Source: Macrococcus armenti
GTDB taxonomy: Bacteria; Bacillota; Bacilli; Staphylococcales; Staphylococcaceae
Direction of reading: 5' to 3'
DNA: 64,000 nt
Assembly (NCBI RefSeq): GCF_020097135.1
Contig: NZ_CP083608.1
Coordinates: 992,001-1,056,000 of the forward strand
Numbering within the stretch: the stretch's first letter is position 1; each line of letters opens with the position of its first letter. The notes beneath the pieces were generated by a model that saw only the letters and a list, made by a program, of their open reading frames with translations, was not told the origin of the DNA and did not search any database. Shown in pieces: positions 8,978-21,347 of this stretch. The translations under genes and the position numbers were made by a program.

Positions 8978-9127
8978 TTGTAGTTGAAGCATATTAAAAA
9001 TAAAAATATATCGTAGTACAATCAAGAATATTACGAAACGCCTACAAAAGTAAAAATGCTTTGAAAATCTATGTTTAAACCTTTATACTATAGTAATGAT
9101 ATTATGAATAAAATGGGGTTATATAAA

Positions 9128-10657
9128 ATGAACGAAGAAGGAAGATTACAAAGGTCAGATGCGAAAGTAAATGCTGTTCCTGAAAAAGATTACAGCAAAT
9201 ATTTTGAGCATGTTTATCAAGGACCAAATTTAAAAGAAGCAAAGCGTCGAGGCAAAGAAGACGTAAAGTATCATAACGATTTCAAAATTGATGAGCAATA
9301 TCGTGGATTAGGTCGTGGTCGTAAATTCTTCATCCGTACTTATGGTTGTCAGATGAATGAACATGATACAGAAGTAATGGCAGGTATTTTTGAGGCTTTA
9401 GAATATGAAGCGACGACTGATGTAAATGAAGCGGATGTTATTTTATTAAACACGTGTGCGATTCGTGAGAACGCTGAGAATAAAGTTTTTGGTGAAATCG
9501 GTAATTTGAAACACATTAAACAGGCGAAACCTGATGTGCTTATCGGTGTATGTGGCTGTATGTCACAGGAAGAATCTGTTGTAAATAAAATTTTAAAATC
9601 ATATCAAAACGTTGACATGATTTTTGGAACGCATAATATTCACCGTTTACCAGCAATTTTAGATGAAGCATATATGTCTAAGGCGATGGTCGTTGAAGTA
9701 TGGAGTAAAGAAGGTGACGTAATTGAAAACCTTCCTAAATCACGTTTAGGTGATACGAAAGCATGGGTTAATATTATGTATGGTTGTGATAAATTCTGTA
9801 CATACTGTATCGTACCGTTTACACGTGGTAAAGAGCGTAGCCGTATGCCAGAAGAAATTATTGCAGAAGTACGTGACCTTGCACGTCGTGGGTATAAGGA
9901 GATTTGTCTTCTCGGGCAGAACGTTAACGCATATGGAAAAGATATTGAAGGTTTAAATTACGGTTTAGGTGATTTACTTGCGGATATCCAGAAAATTGAT
10001 ATTCCACGTGTTCGCTTTACAACGAGTCATCCGTGGGACTTTGATGATCGATTAATTGAAGTAATTGCAGCAGGTGGCAATATCGTGCCGCATATTCATT
10101 TACCTGTTCAAAGTGGGAATAATGAAGTACTTAAAATTATGGGACGTAAATATACACGAGAAAGTTATTTAGAGCTGATCGGTAAAATTAAGCGTGCGAT
10201 GCCGGATGTAGCATTAACGACTGATATTATCGTTGGTTATCCGAACGAAACAGAAGAGCAGTTCCAGGAAACATTATCATTGTATGAAGCAGTTCAATTT
10301 GATCATGCATATACGTATTTATATTCACCACGTGAAGGGACTCCGGCAGCAAAAATGAAAGACAACGTTCCGATGCGCGAAAAGAAAGATCGTCTGCAGC
10401 GTTTAAATAAACTTGTAGGTGATTATACTGAGCGAGCGTTATCTAAATATTTAAATGAAGAAGTTATTGTGCTTTGTGAAGGGCCTTCAAAGAAAAATGA
10501 TGAGATCTTAGCTGGTTATACAGAGAAGAACAAACTCGTAAACTTTAAAGGACCTAAAGAAGCTATTGGTCAATTTGTAAAATTGAAAGTAACTGAGACG
10601 AAACAATATTCAATGAACGGTGAAATGATTGAAATAATAAAACCATTAGAGGTGTAG
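9128..10657 (+). CDS. miaB: tRNA-2-methylthio-N6-dimethylallyladenosine synthase MiaB
   Basis: Radical-SAM methylthiotransferase (509 aa) acting on i6A37 made by MiaA, which is encoded at 21340. The N-terminal methylthiotransferase domain has [16 protein letters not shown] and CGCM cysteines. The radical SAM triad CxxxCxxC is in [13 protein letters not shown], and a TRAM-like end follows. An in-frame upstream ATG at 9071 would add 19 residues but lacks a ribosome site. The ATG at 9128 has TGGGGT upstream and matches the family N-terminus. The gene directly downstream is ricA, as in Bacillus and Staphylococcus. Confidence 0.92.
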   Translation: MNEEGRLQRSDAKVNAVPEKDYSKYFEHVYQGPNLKEAKRRGKEDVKYHNDFKIDEQYRGLGRGRKFFIRTYGCQMNEHDTEVMAGIFEALEYEATTDVNEADVILLNTCAIRENAENKVFGEIGNLKHIKQAKPDVLIGVCGCMSQEESVVNKILKSYQNVDMIFGTHNIHRLPAILDEAYMSKAMVVEVWSKEGDVIENLPKSRLGDTKAWVNIMYGCDKFCTYCIVPFTRGKERSRMPEEIIAEVRDLARRGYKEICLLGQNVNAYGKDIEGLNYGLGDLLADIQKIDIPRVRFTTSHPWDFDDRLIEVIAAGGNIVPHIHLPVQSGNNEVLKIMGRKYTRESYLELIGKIKRAMPDVALTTDIIVGYPNETEEQFQETLSLYEAVQFDHAYTYLYSPREGTPAAKMKDNVPMREKKDRLQRLNKLVGDYTERALSKYLNEEVIVLCEGPSKKNDEILAGYTEKNKLVNFKGPKEAIGQFVKLKVTETKQYSMNGEMIEIIKPLEV

Positions 10658-10659
10658 AT

Positions 10660-11085
10660 ATGTATACAAACGATGAAATTTTAGCAAAAGCAAAAGAACT
10701 TGGTAAAATGATGGCAGAAACAGAAGCGGTTGAATTTTTCAAACGTGCCGAAGCACAAATTCATGAAACGCAAGTCGTTCGTGAAAAGATGGCATCTTTA
10801 AAATCATTACAGAAACAAGCTGTGAATTTTGAGCAGTACGGTAAGGAAAAAGCATTAGGTATGGTTGAAGAGAAGATTGCTAAAGTTGAAGCAGAACTTG
10901 ATGAAATGCCGATTGTTGACCAATTTAAAGAAGCGCAGTTTGAAGTGAACGGCTTACTTCAAATGGTATCACATGCCATTAGCCAAACAGTAACAGATGA
11001 AATTATTATTTCAACAGGTGGCGATTTATTAACAGGTGAAACAGGCGCGGAAAAAGCAAACGCAGCACCTGGTTGTGGAAATTAA
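10660..11085 (+). CDS. ricA: RicA (YmcA) family regulator of mRNA processing
   Basis: 141-residue helical YlbF/YmcA-family protein. In Bacillus, RicA with RicT and RicF binds iron-sulfur and FAD cofactors and directs RNase Y processing of transcripts. The protein is predicted soluble with a long central coiled helix (residues 40-100). It ends in a Cys-containing tail, APGCGN, compatible with the cluster-ligating C-terminus known for this family. It starts 2 bases after the miaB stop, so it is co-transcribed. No frameshift or truncation is seen. Confidence 0.85.
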   Translation: MYTNDEILAKAKELGKMMAETEAVEFFKRAEAQIHETQVVREKMASLKSLQKQAVNFEQYGKEKALGMVEEKIAKVEAELDEMPIVDQFKEAQFEVNGLLQMVSHAISQTVTDEIIISTGGDLLTGETGAEKANAAPGCGN

Positions 11086-11095
11086 TAATAATATA

Positions 11096-11132
11096 AAGGG
11101 GTTGAGACGATTTTGTCTGAACCTCTTTTTTA
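11096..11132 (+). terminator. Terminator between ricA and mutS
   Basis: AGGGGTTgAGAC-gattt-tGTCTGAACCTCT with a TTTTTT tail. It separates miaB-ricA from mutSL. Confidence 0.8.
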
Positions 11133-11174
11133 GACAATTCCAATTTTGAAAATAAGAAATAAAGGATTGAGATT

Positions 11175-13703
11175 ATGTCAAAGCCAACACCAATGATGAC
11201 GCAATACTTACAAATGAAAGAACAATATAAAGACTGTATTTTATTTTTCAGACTCGGCGATTTTTATGAGATGTTTTATGAAGATGCAGAATTAACAGCG
11301 AAAGAACTTGAAATCACACTTACGCGTCGAGATAAAAAAAATAATATACCAATGTGTGGCGTGCCACATCACTCAGCGAAAGCATATATTGAAAGATTAA
11401 TCGAAAAAGGATATAAAGTTGCAATTGCTGAACAGATGGAAGACCCAAAGCAAGTTAAAGGTATGGTCAAACGTGAAGTTGTAAAAATTATCACACCTGG
11501 TACAGTAATGGATGACATGATCAGCGAGAATGAAAGTAATTATATTGCGAGTATTTATTATGAGGATTCATTTACTATTGCATATAGTGATGTTTCAACT
11601 GGTGAGTTAAAAGTAACACAATTAAGTGAAGATGAAATGCTGAATGAACTTGCATCAGTAAATCCGAAAGAAATTATTACGAATATTCATCTGAATGAAG
11701 TATTACTTTCGAAAATTAAGATGATCACTGAAGTTATTTCTCGTTTTGAGATAAATGATACGTTTGAACAGGCGAAAAGTGTAAGTGAAGCGATGCAACC
11801 TGCTGTAAATTTGCTGTTATCTTATATACAATACACGCAGATGAGTGCACTCGTGCATATTGATAATGCAGTACATTATGAACCAGTTCATTACATGCGT
11901 CTCGATATGTATGCAAAGCGTAATTTAGAGTTAACAGAAAGTATTCGTCATAAAAATAAGAAAGGTACGTTGTTATCTATCTTTAATCAATGTAAAACAC
12001 CGATGGGGAATCGATTAGTAAAGGAATGGATAGAGCGTCCACTTCTGAATCAGCATGAAATCGAAATTAGACATAATGGTGTAGAGCTATTTAATAATCA
12101 TTTCATTTTAAGACATGAATTACGAGAAGCTTTAACACATGTCTATGATATTGAACGATTAGCAGGGCGCGTACAGTTCGGTAATGTAACTGCAAAGGAT
12201 TTAATTCAGTTAAAGTATTCATTAGAGCAATTACCTGTGATTCATAAGTTACTTACACCTCATAAAGCTGTCATTCATACACTCGATAATATTGATGCGC
12301 TCTCACCTTTATATGAAACGCTAGAGTCGAGCTTACTTGACGAAGCGCCAACTTCAATTAAAGAAGGTGGTATATTTAAAGATGGATTTAACAAGGATAT
12401 TGATGATTTAAGATTCGCATCAAAAAATGGTAAACAGTGGCTCAATGAACTGCAGGCGAAAGAACGTGAACGTACAGGTGTAAAATCATTAAAAATTGGT
12501 TACAATAAAGTTTTTGGATACTATATTGAGATTTCTAAGGCTAACCTTGTCAATTTAGATGTAGAAGCATTTGGATATAATAGAAAACAGACGTTGAGTA
12601 ATGCTGAAAGGTTTATTACGGATGAACTTAAGGAAAAAGAATCTCTTATTCTCGGTGCAGAAGATAAATTAATGAATTTAGAATACGAACTGTTTATTAA
12701 ATTGAGAGATTATGTGAAGTCGTTTATTTTAAACTTGAAGCAGCAAGCGAAAAATATTGCCGTACTTGACTGTCTGCAGAACTTTAGTGAAGTTGCTGTA
12801 AAACATCAATATGTGAAGCCGGTTATTTCAAGTACAAAAACTTTAAACTTAAAGGATGCCAGACATCCTGTAGTAGAAACAGTTATGGAAAGAGACCAGT
12901 ATGTCGCAAATGACTGTTTACTCGATACACATACATTTATATATTTAATAACTGGACCGAACATGAGCGGTAAAAGCACATATATGAGACAAGTTGCGCT
13001 TATTAGTATTATGGCGCAAATGGGTGCATACGTTCCGGCGTCATTTGCTGAAGTGCCGATATTCGATCAAATTTTTACTAGAATTGGAGCTGCAGATGAT
13101 TTAGTTTCAGGTCAAAGTACTTTTATGGTAGAAATGCTGGAAGCGAAAAACGCACTACAAAATGCAACTGAAAACAGTTTAATTATATTTGATGAAATAG
13201 GTCGTGGAACTAGTACATATGATGGGTTATCATTAGCACAGTCGATGATTGAGTATGTTCATAATAAGATAGGGGCAAAAACACTTTTCTCAACACATTA
13301 TCATGAACTTGTAGATTTAGAAAAGTCACTGGACGGTTTAAATAATATTCATGTGGCAGCGAAAGAGTATAATGGTGAGTTGATATTCTTACATAAAATT
13401 ATGCCAGGTGCTGTTGAAAACAGCTATGGTATACATGTTGCAAAGCTTGCACAATTACCGGATGATATTATTGAGCGTTCACGTGAATTATTAGAAGCAT
13501 TTGAACAAAACGATACTACGAAGCATCAAAGTACAATTAAAGAAACTCAACCATCATTTGATCTGTTCAATGACACGCATATTCCTGAGGCGAAACATGA
13601 ATATGAATCGATTATTAAAGATATAGAAAAATTATCTATAGATACATTAACGCCGGTAGAAGCGTTACTGAAGTTACAGGAACTTAAATCCCGATTAAAG
13701 TAG
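11175..13703 (+). CDS. mutS: DNA mismatch repair protein MutS
   Basis: 842-residue mismatch recognition ATPase. The mismatch-reading Phe-x-Glu is seen as GDFYEMF near residue 28. The core, clamp and ATPase domains follow. Walker A is [13 protein letters not shown] near residue 595, and Walker B/signature is in [15 protein letters not shown]. The C-terminal linker is short, and a beta-clamp-like stretch QPSFDLF appears near residue 795. AAAGGATTGAG precedes the ATG. MutL starts 9 bases after the stop. Confidence 0.96.
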   Translation: MSKPTPMMTQYLQMKEQYKDCILFFRLGDFYEMFYEDAELTAKELEITLTRRDKKNNIPMCGVPHHSAKAYIERLIEKGYKVAIAEQMEDPKQVKGMVKREVVKIITPGTVMDDMISENESNYIASIYYEDSFTIAYSDVSTGELKVTQLSEDEMLNELASVNPKEIITNIHLNEVLLSKIKMITEVISRFEINDTFEQAKSVSEAMQPAVNLLLSYIQYTQMSALVHIDNAVHYEPVHYMRLDMYAKRNLELTESIRHKNKKGTLLSIFNQCKTPMGNRLVKEWIERPLLNQHEIEIRHNGVELFNNHFILRHELREALTHVYDIERLAGRVQFGNVTAKDLIQLKYSLEQLPVIHKLLTPHKAVIHTLDNIDALSPLYETLESSLLDEAPTSIKEGGIFKDGFNKDIDDLRFASKNGKQWLNELQAKERERTGVKSLKIGYNKVFGYYIEISKANLVNLDVEAFGYNRKQTLSNAERFITDELKEKESLILGAEDKLMNLEYELFIKLRDYVKSFILNLKQQAKNIAVLDCLQNFSEVAVKHQYVKPVISSTKTLNLKDARHPVVETVMERDQYVANDCLLDTHTFIYLITGPNMSGKSTYMRQVALISIMAQMGAYVPASFAEVPIFDQIFTRIGAADDLVSGQSTFMVEMLEAKNALQNATENSLIIFDEIGRGTSTYDGLSLAQSMIEYVHNKIGAKTLFSTHYHELVDLEKSLDGLNNIHVAAKEYNGELIFLHKIMPGAVENSYGIHVAKLAQLPDDIIERSRELLEAFEQNDTTKHQSTIKETQPSFDLFNDTHIPEAKHEYESIIKDIEKLSIDTLTPVEALLKLQELKSRLK

Positions 13704-13712
13704 GTGAATTAC

Positions 13713-15623
13713 ATGGGAGTTATAAAAGCACTACATAGCTCGATAAGCAATAAAATTGCAGCAGGAGAAGTAATTGAACGCCCGCAGTCAGTTGTAAAAG
13801 AGCTCGTTGAAAATGCAATTGATGCAGGAAGTACGGTCATTACTGTTGAAGTTGTAGAAGCGGGTTTAAATAAAATAAAAGTTACGGATAACGGTTCAGG
13901 TATACAGGAAGACGATCTTGAACTGATGTTTATGAGACATGCAACGAGTAAAATCGAAAATGATCATGATTTATTTCATATCCGCTCACTTGGGTTCAGG
14001 GGTGAAGCTTTAGCTTCAATCGCTTCTGTTAGTAAAGTACGCGTTATTACGTGTTATGATGGGGAAATAGGCCGTCAAATCGATGTAATTGACGGAGAAA
14101 TAGTGAATAAGACGTTAGCACATGCGCGACAAGGTACGGAGATTTCAGTTGAAGCACTATTTTACAATACGCCTGCGCGCCTTAAATATGTGAAAAGTTT
14201 GCATACGGAACTCGGGAAAATTACGGATATTATGAATCGATTTATTATGAGTTTTCCACATATTAGATTTACTTTGGTCAGTGATGAAAAAGTGTTAATT
14301 AATTCGAGTGGTAATGGTAATATGCAGGAAGCAATGTCGAAGATATATGGTATGAAAATTGCGCAGGACCTCGTTGAAATTAATGGTGAAACTGGAGACT
14401 ATAAAGTGACAGGTTATATAGCGAAACCAGAACATACGAGAAGTAATCGTCATTATATGTCACTATTTATCAATGGAAGATATATTAAGAATTTCATGCT
14501 TACGAAAGCGATTCTTGAAGGGTATCATACATTACTGCCAGTTGGTCGATTTCCGGTGCTTGCGATACATATAACGATGGACCCGGCACTTGTAGATGTA
14601 AATGTCCACCCTACAAAACAGGAAGTAAGATTATCGAAAGAACCACAACTTATGGCGTTAATATCGCAACTAATAAAAGAAAAAATCTGGCAGCAAAATT
14701 TAATTCCAAAAGTTGAGAAAAAATCGGTTCTTGAGCAATTTAAACAGCAAAAGTTCGAATATGATCTCAAAAATAAGTCACATAAAGATGAATTAAACCA
14801 AATTGTACAGGAAAGTAATGAATCTGTGGAAGCTACTGAGCCGATATTACAAAAGGAAGAGACGAAACAAATTCTCAATTATGAGAATAATGATCGCGAT
14901 AAAGCAAATGATTCAAATTCTGTGAAAGAATTATTCAGGGAAACAATTGCGTTTCAGGATAAAACGGCAGATGAGCCTATTCATTCTGGAGATAACTCTG
15001 AACGAACTAAAAGCGTTCACGATGAAAAACAATTACCAGAACGTTCAATCCCATATATGGAAGTCGTTGGACAAGTACATGGGACGTATATTATTGCACA
15101 AAATGATGAAGGCATGTATATGATTGACCAGCATGCAGCACAAGAGCGCATTAAATATGAGTATTTCAAAGCGCGTATTGGTGATGTCGGTATGGAGATG
15201 CAGTCACTCTTAATTCCGGTTACGATAAATTTAAGCACTGATGAAGCAATCAATATTCAGAAAATAAAACCTCTACTCGAAGACATTGGTATAACACTCG
15301 AGCATTTCGGAGGTAATGATTACGTCATTAATGAAGTGCCAGTCTGGTTTCCGGAGCAATACGAAGAAACGCTGCAGGAACTTATTGATTTTGCATTTGA
15401 CAATAAACGCATTGATTTGAATAAATTTAGAGAAGAAACAGCAATAATGATGAGTTGTAAAAAGTCGATAAAAGCAAATCATTATTTACGAATAGATGAT
15501 ATGAATTACTTAATTCAGGAACTGGCTGAAACGAAGGAACCTTATACATGTCCACATGGACGACCGATAATTATACAATTTACAACTTATGAATTAGAAA
15601 AATTATTTAAGAGAGTGATGTAA
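13713..15623 (+). CDS. mutL: DNA mismatch repair protein MutL
   Basis: 636-residue GHKL ATPase and endonuclease. The N-terminal ATPase shows IAAGEVIERPQSVVKELVEN, DNGSGI and SLGFRGEAL. The C-terminal nuclease carries the DQHAxxExxxxE metal site (DQHAAQERIKYE near residue 475) and CPHGRP near the end, so it is the nicking form typical of Firmicutes. I chose ATG 13713 rather than GTG 13704 because GTAGGTG lies correctly upstream and the family begins MGxIK. The stop overlaps the glpP start by one base. Confidence 0.95.
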   Translation: MGVIKALHSSISNKIAAGEVIERPQSVVKELVENAIDAGSTVITVEVVEAGLNKIKVTDNGSGIQEDDLELMFMRHATSKIENDHDLFHIRSLGFRGEALASIASVSKVRVITCYDGEIGRQIDVIDGEIVNKTLAHARQGTEISVEALFYNTPARLKYVKSLHTELGKITDIMNRFIMSFPHIRFTLVSDEKVLINSSGNGNMQEAMSKIYGMKIAQDLVEINGETGDYKVTGYIAKPEHTRSNRHYMSLFINGRYIKNFMLTKAILEGYHTLLPVGRFPVLAIHITMDPALVDVNVHPTKQEVRLSKEPQLMALISQLIKEKIWQQNLIPKVEKKSVLEQFKQQKFEYDLKNKSHKDELNQIVQESNESVEATEPILQKEETKQILNYENNDRDKANDSNSVKELFRETIAFQDKTADEPIHSGDNSERTKSVHDEKQLPERSIPYMEVVGQVHGTYIIAQNDEGMYMIDQHAAQERIKYEYFKARIGDVGMEMQSLLIPVTINLSTDEAINIQKIKPLLEDIGITLEHFGGNDYVINEVPVWFPEQYEETLQELIDFAFDNKRIDLNKFREETAIMMSCKKSIKANHYLRIDDMNYLIQELAETKEPYTCPHGRPIIIQFTTYELEKLFKRVM

Positions 15624-16159
15624 TGATACTGCCTGCGATTCGATCAATGAAAGATTTAGAAAAATTTATAAAAACGAGCTACGATACGTGTGTCATTTTG
15701 GACGTGCATATCGGACATGTTAGTAATTACATTAATATATTAAAAGCAAATCAAAAATCTGCATTCATTCATATAGATTTGATCAAAGGGATGTCTACAG
15801 ATGAATTTGCGGCTGAATATATTATCCAGAAGTATAAAGTGGATGGCATTGTTTCCACTAAACCAAAAATAATAAAACGTGCAAAGCAACTCGGTGTTAA
15901 GACGATATTACGCACATTTATTATAGATTCAAGTGCATTAAAGAAAAGTTATGCATTAATTGAAGCAGCAGATCCCGATTATGTTGAAGTATTACCTGGT
16001 GTTCTTTACAAAGCTATCTCAAATATTCACAAAGTGACGGGTAAACGCATTATTGCTGGTGGACTTATTGAAGACAAAAATGAAGTGAGAAAAGCATTGG
16101 AAGCGGGTGCACAATGTGTAACGACGAGTAATTCTACATTATGGAAAGATTGTGAATAA
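15623..16159 (+). CDS. glpP: Glycerol uptake operon antiterminator GlpP
   Basis: 178-residue TIM-barrel-like antiterminator which, with glycerol-3-phosphate bound, lets transcription pass the terminator in the glpFK and glpD leaders. The pattern VDGIVSTKP, DPDYVEVLPGV and IAGGLIEDKNEV (a phosphate-binding loop) is family-typical. It overlaps mutL by one base yet has a separate promoter and leader after it, so it is transcribed with mutSL and acts in trans on the next operon. Confidence 0.93.
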   Translation: MILPAIRSMKDLEKFIKTSYDTCVILDVHIGHVSNYINILKANQKSAFIHIDLIKGMSTDEFAAEYIIQKYKVDGIVSTKPKIIKRAKQLGVKTILRTFIIDSSALKKSYALIEAADPDYVEVLPGVLYKAISNIHKVTGKRIIAGGLIEDKNEVRKALEAGAQCVTTSNSTLWKDCE

Positions 16160-16164
16160 ATAGA

Positions 16165-16193
16165 TTGACACCGTTTTCAATTTTATGTATGAT
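16165..16193 (+). promoter_or_regulatory. Promoter of the glpFKD operon
   Basis: Consensus -35 TTGACA (16165-16170), 17-base spacer, -10 TATGAT (16188-16193). It lies just after the glpP stop. Confidence 0.85.
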
Positions 16194-16199
16194 GGTTAC

Positions 16200-16258
16200 A
16201 AGTTAATAATTTGGGACGAGTATAAGAGACCTCTAATAAACGTATTAGGGGTCTTTTT
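16200..16258 (+). promoter_or_regulatory. GlpP-dependent antitermination leader with terminator
   Basis: The leader between promoter and glpF holds the intrinsic terminator AGACCTCTAATA-aacg-TATTAGGGGTCT followed by TTTTT (16227-16258). The position between promoter and first gene and the nearby glpP fit the known GlpP antitermination mechanism. The bases before the stem (GTTAATAATTTGGGACGAG) are the likely GlpP contact region, by inference. Confidence 0.78.
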
Positions 16259-16297
16259 GTCTTTTTTTAACTAAATTAATTTTTGAGGAGTGGATTT

Positions 16298-17116
16298 ATG
16301 AGTCATTTTATCGGGGAATTAGTGGGAACGGTTGTATTAATTTTGTTTGGCTGTGGTGTGAATGCAAACGTAAATTTAAAAGGCACTTATGCAAAAGGAG
16401 CTGACTGGATTGTTATTGCATTCGGATGGGGATTAGCAGTTGTAATGGGTGTTTACGCTGTCGGTTCGATTTCGGGTGCACATCTTAATCCGGCAGTAAC
16501 GCTCGGAATGGCTGTAGACGGTAGTCTTCCTTGGCGTGAGGTCATTCCATACATTTCAGGGCAGATGATCGGTGGTGTAATCGGTGCTGCACTCGTATGG
16601 TTCCAGTTTATGCCGCACTTTAAAGAAGAAGAGGATGCAGGAACGAAATTAGGGGTGTTTGCAACTGGCCCTGCATATCCAAACTATGTATCAAATTTCG
16701 TGTCAGAAATAATCGGTACAGCTATTTTACTTATGGCATTATTGTTTATCGGTGGTAACAAATTCTCAGAAGGTTTAAATCCACTAGTAGTTGGGGCATT
16801 AATTATTGCGATTGGCTTAAGTTTAGGTGGAACTACAGGATATGCAATTAACCCGGCACGTGACTGGGGTCCGCGTATTGCACATACGATTTTACCGATA
16901 CCAGGTAAAGGACATTCAAACTGGAAATATGCAGTTGTACCAATGGTCGGTCCAATGGTAGGTGCAATATTTGGTACTACTTTATATCATGTATTATTTA
17001 AATCAGATCAATTTGTCATGTTTATTATTTCAATCGTATTAATTGTTTTAACACTTATTTTAGGTGTAGTCTTAAATAAAGCAATCTTAAAGAATGAAAA
17101 AGTAGATCTATTATAA
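16298..17116 (+). CDS. glpF: Glycerol uptake facilitator (aquaglyceroporin)
   Basis: 272-residue MIP channel with six transmembrane helices and two half-helix pore motifs: GAHLNPAVT near residue 66 and AINPARDWGPR near 183. The Asp after the second NPAR marks a glycerol-permeable channel rather than a pure water channel. ATG 16298 follows GAGGAG at 16285-16290; the upstream TTG at 16283 overlaps that ribosome site and is rejected. First gene of glpF-glpK-glpD. Confidence 0.94.
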   Translation: MSHFIGELVGTVVLILFGCGVNANVNLKGTYAKGADWIVIAFGWGLAVVMGVYAVGSISGAHLNPAVTLGMAVDGSLPWREVIPYISGQMIGGVIGAALVWFQFMPHFKEEEDAGTKLGVFATGPAYPNYVSNFVSEIIGTAILLMALLFIGGNKFSEGLNPLVVGALIIAIGLSLGGTTGYAINPARDWGPRIAHTILPIPGKGHSNWKYAVVPMVGPMVGAIFGTTLYHVLFKSDQFVMFIISIVLIVLTLILGVVLNKAILKNEKVDLL

Positions 17117-18628
<1,512 letters not shown>

Positions 18629-18646
18629 AAATCTGGAGGAATTATA

Positions 18647-20323
18647 ATGCAACTTTCAAGTCTGAATAGAAATCAAACTTTGAACAAAATGAAAAACAAT
18701 ACGTATGATGTCGTTGTTATCGGTGGGGGAATTACTGGTGCTGGAATTGCACTGGATGCAGCTCAGCGCGGTATGAAAGTCGCACTTGTTGAAATGCAGG
18801 ATTTTGCAAGTGGTACATCATCACGCTCAACGAAACTTGTTCATGGTGGATTACGTTACTTAAAACAGCTGCAAATTGGTGTTGTAAGTGAGACTGGGAA
18901 AGAAAGAGCGATTGTATATGAGAATGGACCACATGTAACGACACCAGAATGGATGCTCTTACCGATGCATAAAGGCGGTACATTTGGACCGACAACAACG
19001 TCTCTTGCATTAAAAGTATATGATTATTTAGCGGGTGTGAAAAAATCAGAAAGAAGAACGATGCTTTCTGCAAAAGAAACGTTAAATAAAGAGCCACTTG
19101 TTAAAAGTAAAGGATTAAAAGGTGGCGGCTATTACGTTGAATATAAAACTGACGATGCGCGAATGACAATCGAAGTAATGAAGCGTGCAGCTGAATTTGG
19201 TGCTGATATATTAAATTATACGAAGGCAGCAGGATTCACTTATAATAAGAAGAAAAAAGTTGATGGTATCGAAGCAATTGATACGATAACTAATACAAAG
19301 TTTACGATTAAAGCACTTAAAGTAGTCAATGCATCAGGACCTTGGGTAGATGAAGTGCGTGGCGCAGATTATTCTAAAAACAATAAGCAATTACGCCTGA
19401 CTAAAGGGATTCACCTCGTGTTCGATGAAAGTGTATTTCCGCTTAAACAAGCTGTTTATTTCGATACAGAAAGTGACAAGCGTATGATATTTGCAATTCC
19501 GAGAGATGGAAAAACTTATGTCGGAACGACGGATACTTTTTATAATAACGATAAAACGAGTCCTAAAGTGACACAGGAGGATCGTGATTATATTATAGAT
19601 GCAATTAATTATATGTTCCCAACTGTAAATGTTCAGGATAGCGATATTGAATCGACATGGGCTGGTATTAGACCGTTAATTCTTGAAAAAGGGAAAGATC
19701 CATCTGAAATTTCACGTAAGGATGAAATATGGGAAGGAAAATCAGGCCTTCTCACAATAGCCGGTGGTAAATTAACAGGGTATCGCCATATGGCTCAGGA
19801 TATTGTTGATCTTGTTGCGAAACGTTTAAAAGAAGAGCATAAATTAACGTTCAAAGAAAGCAATACGAAACATACAACGATGTCAGGTGGAGATGTTGGT
19901 GGCAGCTCAAACTTTGCTAACTTCATTGAGCAAAACCTTAAACCGGAAATGTATCACTATTTACCAGAAAGCGACCAACGCTTCCTGATTAAAAAGTACG
20001 GCTCAAACGTTGATAAATTGTTCAGTATTGCACATGCGAAACATGAAACTTTTGTTAATGGTATGCCTTTATCTTATTATGCACAGCTTGTCTATACGGT
20101 GCAGGAAGAAATGGTTATGAAGCCTACAGATTTCTTAACGAGACGAACAGGAGATTTATATTTCAATATAAATAATGTAGAAAAATATAAAGATGCTGTA
20201 ATAGAAACGATGGCAAAATTATTAAATTATGATAACGCACAAATTACGGAGTATTCACGTGAATTAGAACAGAAAATTCACGAAGCAAAAGCACCATCTA
20301 TTCAAGTATCTGTGGAATCATAA
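18647..20323 (+). CDS. glpD: Aerobic glycerol-3-phosphate dehydrogenase
   Basis: 558-residue membrane-associated flavoprotein that oxidises glycerol-3-phosphate to dihydroxyacetone phosphate and feeds electrons to quinone. The FAD Rossmann motif [19 protein letters not shown] starts near residue 25. Further family signatures are [16 protein letters not shown] and [21 protein letters not shown] lies 7 bases before the ATG. It is only 18 bases after glpK, unlike species where glpD has its own leader, so a single glpFKD transcript is likely. Confidence 0.96.
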   Translation: MQLSSLNRNQTLNKMKNNTYDVVVIGGGITGAGIALDAAQRGMKVALVEMQDFASGTSSRSTKLVHGGLRYLKQLQIGVVSETGKERAIVYENGPHVTTPEWMLLPMHKGGTFGPTTTSLALKVYDYLAGVKKSERRTMLSAKETLNKEPLVKSKGLKGGGYYVEYKTDDARMTIEVMKRAAEFGADILNYTKAAGFTYNKKKKVDGIEAIDTITNTKFTIKALKVVNASGPWVDEVRGADYSKNNKQLRLTKGIHLVFDESVFPLKQAVYFDTESDKRMIFAIPRDGKTYVGTTDTFYNNDKTSPKVTQEDRDYIIDAINYMFPTVNVQDSDIESTWAGIRPLILEKGKDPSEISRKDEIWEGKSGLLTIAGGKLTGYRHMAQDIVDLVAKRLKEEHKLTFKESNTKHTTMSGGDVGGSSNFANFIEQNLKPEMYHYLPESDQRFLIKKYGSNVDKLFSIAHAKHETFVNGMPLSYYAQLVYTVQEEMVMKPTDFLTRRTGDLYFNINNVEKYKDAVIETMAKLLNYDNAQITEYSRELEQKIHEAKAPSIQVSVES

Positions 20324-20337
20324 GAAATTTATTCGAG

Positions 20338-20366
20338 AGATAGAGACTTAAGTCTCTATCTTTTTT
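20338..20366 (+). terminator. Terminator of the glpFKD operon
   Basis: Perfect 24-base palindrome with arms AGATAGAGACTT and AAGTCTCTATCT, followed by a T run. Confidence 0.88.
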
Positions 20367-20456
20367 CGATTAACAGACGAAAATTTTTGTCACAGCCTTT
20401 TAATATTGTGACGTTTCAATTGTTTTTCTTTATAATAGAATTGAGGTGAAATTGTA

Positions 20457-21347
20457 ATGATAACGAAGAAGTTAATCACACTTAAAGATAATACACGAAT
20501 AGAATATAAATTATACCGCTGTAATGATGCAAAAGGTGTGATACAAATGCTGCATGGTATGGCTGAGCATATGGAGCGATACGAACCGGTATGTAAGTAT
20601 TTTAACGATCTGGGCTATGATGTTCTGATTCATAATCACCGTGGACATGGAGAGAATATCGATGAAAAATTAAGAGGACATTTTCCATCTGTTGATACAT
20701 TAGTCAAAGATGCATATGAAATATTTGAGACATTCGCATTCAAAGGAGAGCATGTTTTATTTGGTCATTCTATGGGCAGTATTGTAGCGCGAAAATATGT
20801 GATCCAATACCCTGGATTGTTTGATAAGCTGATTTTATCAGGAACTAGTTTTTATAATAAAAAGTTTGAAGCAGCGTCTATGATTTTAAAGCCTTTACTC
20901 AAAATTCACCCTGAAAATAAAAAGCTCGATTTTGTAAATATGATTACGTTGAGAGATTTTAATAAGTCATTTAAACCGCTTCGAACAGAAAGTGACTGGC
21001 TCAGTTTTAACGAAGATAATGTCGATGCATTTATTAACGATCCTTATACGGGTTTCAATATGTCAATCGGTGCGCTCAATTCAATAAATGAATCATTGAA
21101 GTATGTCAGCAGAAAACAGAATGTTAAGCGCATGAATAAATCCCTTAAAGTATTATTAGTTGCAGGGAACGATGATCCATTTTCTAATTTTGGTAAAGGT
21201 GTTATAAAAACAGGGAAGCTGTTTAAAAGTTGTGGTATTACACATGTATATTTACAGTTATATGAACATGCACGCCATGAAGTGCTATTTGAGCGAAATC
21301 AGCGAGAAGTATTAAATAATATGAGAAAGTGGTTAAGTTATGAATAA
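20457..21347 (+). CDS. Alpha/beta hydrolase, monoacylglycerol-lipase-like
   Basis: 296-residue serine hydrolase of the lysophospholipase/monoglyceride lipase group. The nucleophile elbow is FGHSMGS near residue 103, an oxyanion motif lies in MLHGMAEHMERY near 32, a probable acid in AGNDDPFSN near 238 and the histidine in EHARHEVLFE near 265. There is no signal peptide, so it acts in the cytoplasm. Its position between glpD and miaA matches the staphylococcal order. Cleavage of acylglycerols would feed the glycerol pathway, but that is inference from neighbours. GAGGTGA precedes the ATG. It overlaps miaA by 8 bases. Confidence 0.82.
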   Translation: MITKKLITLKDNTRIEYKLYRCNDAKGVIQMLHGMAEHMERYEPVCKYFNDLGYDVLIHNHRGHGENIDEKLRGHFPSVDTLVKDAYEIFETFAFKGEHVLFGHSMGSIVARKYVIQYPGLFDKLILSGTSFYNKKFEAASMILKPLLKIHPENKKLDFVNMITLRDFNKSFKPLRTESDWLSFNEDNVDAFINDPYTGFNMSIGALNSINESLKYVSRKQNVKRMNKSLKVLLVAGNDDPFSNFGKGVIKTGKLFKSCGITHVYLQLYEHARHEVLFERNQREVLNNMRKWLSYE

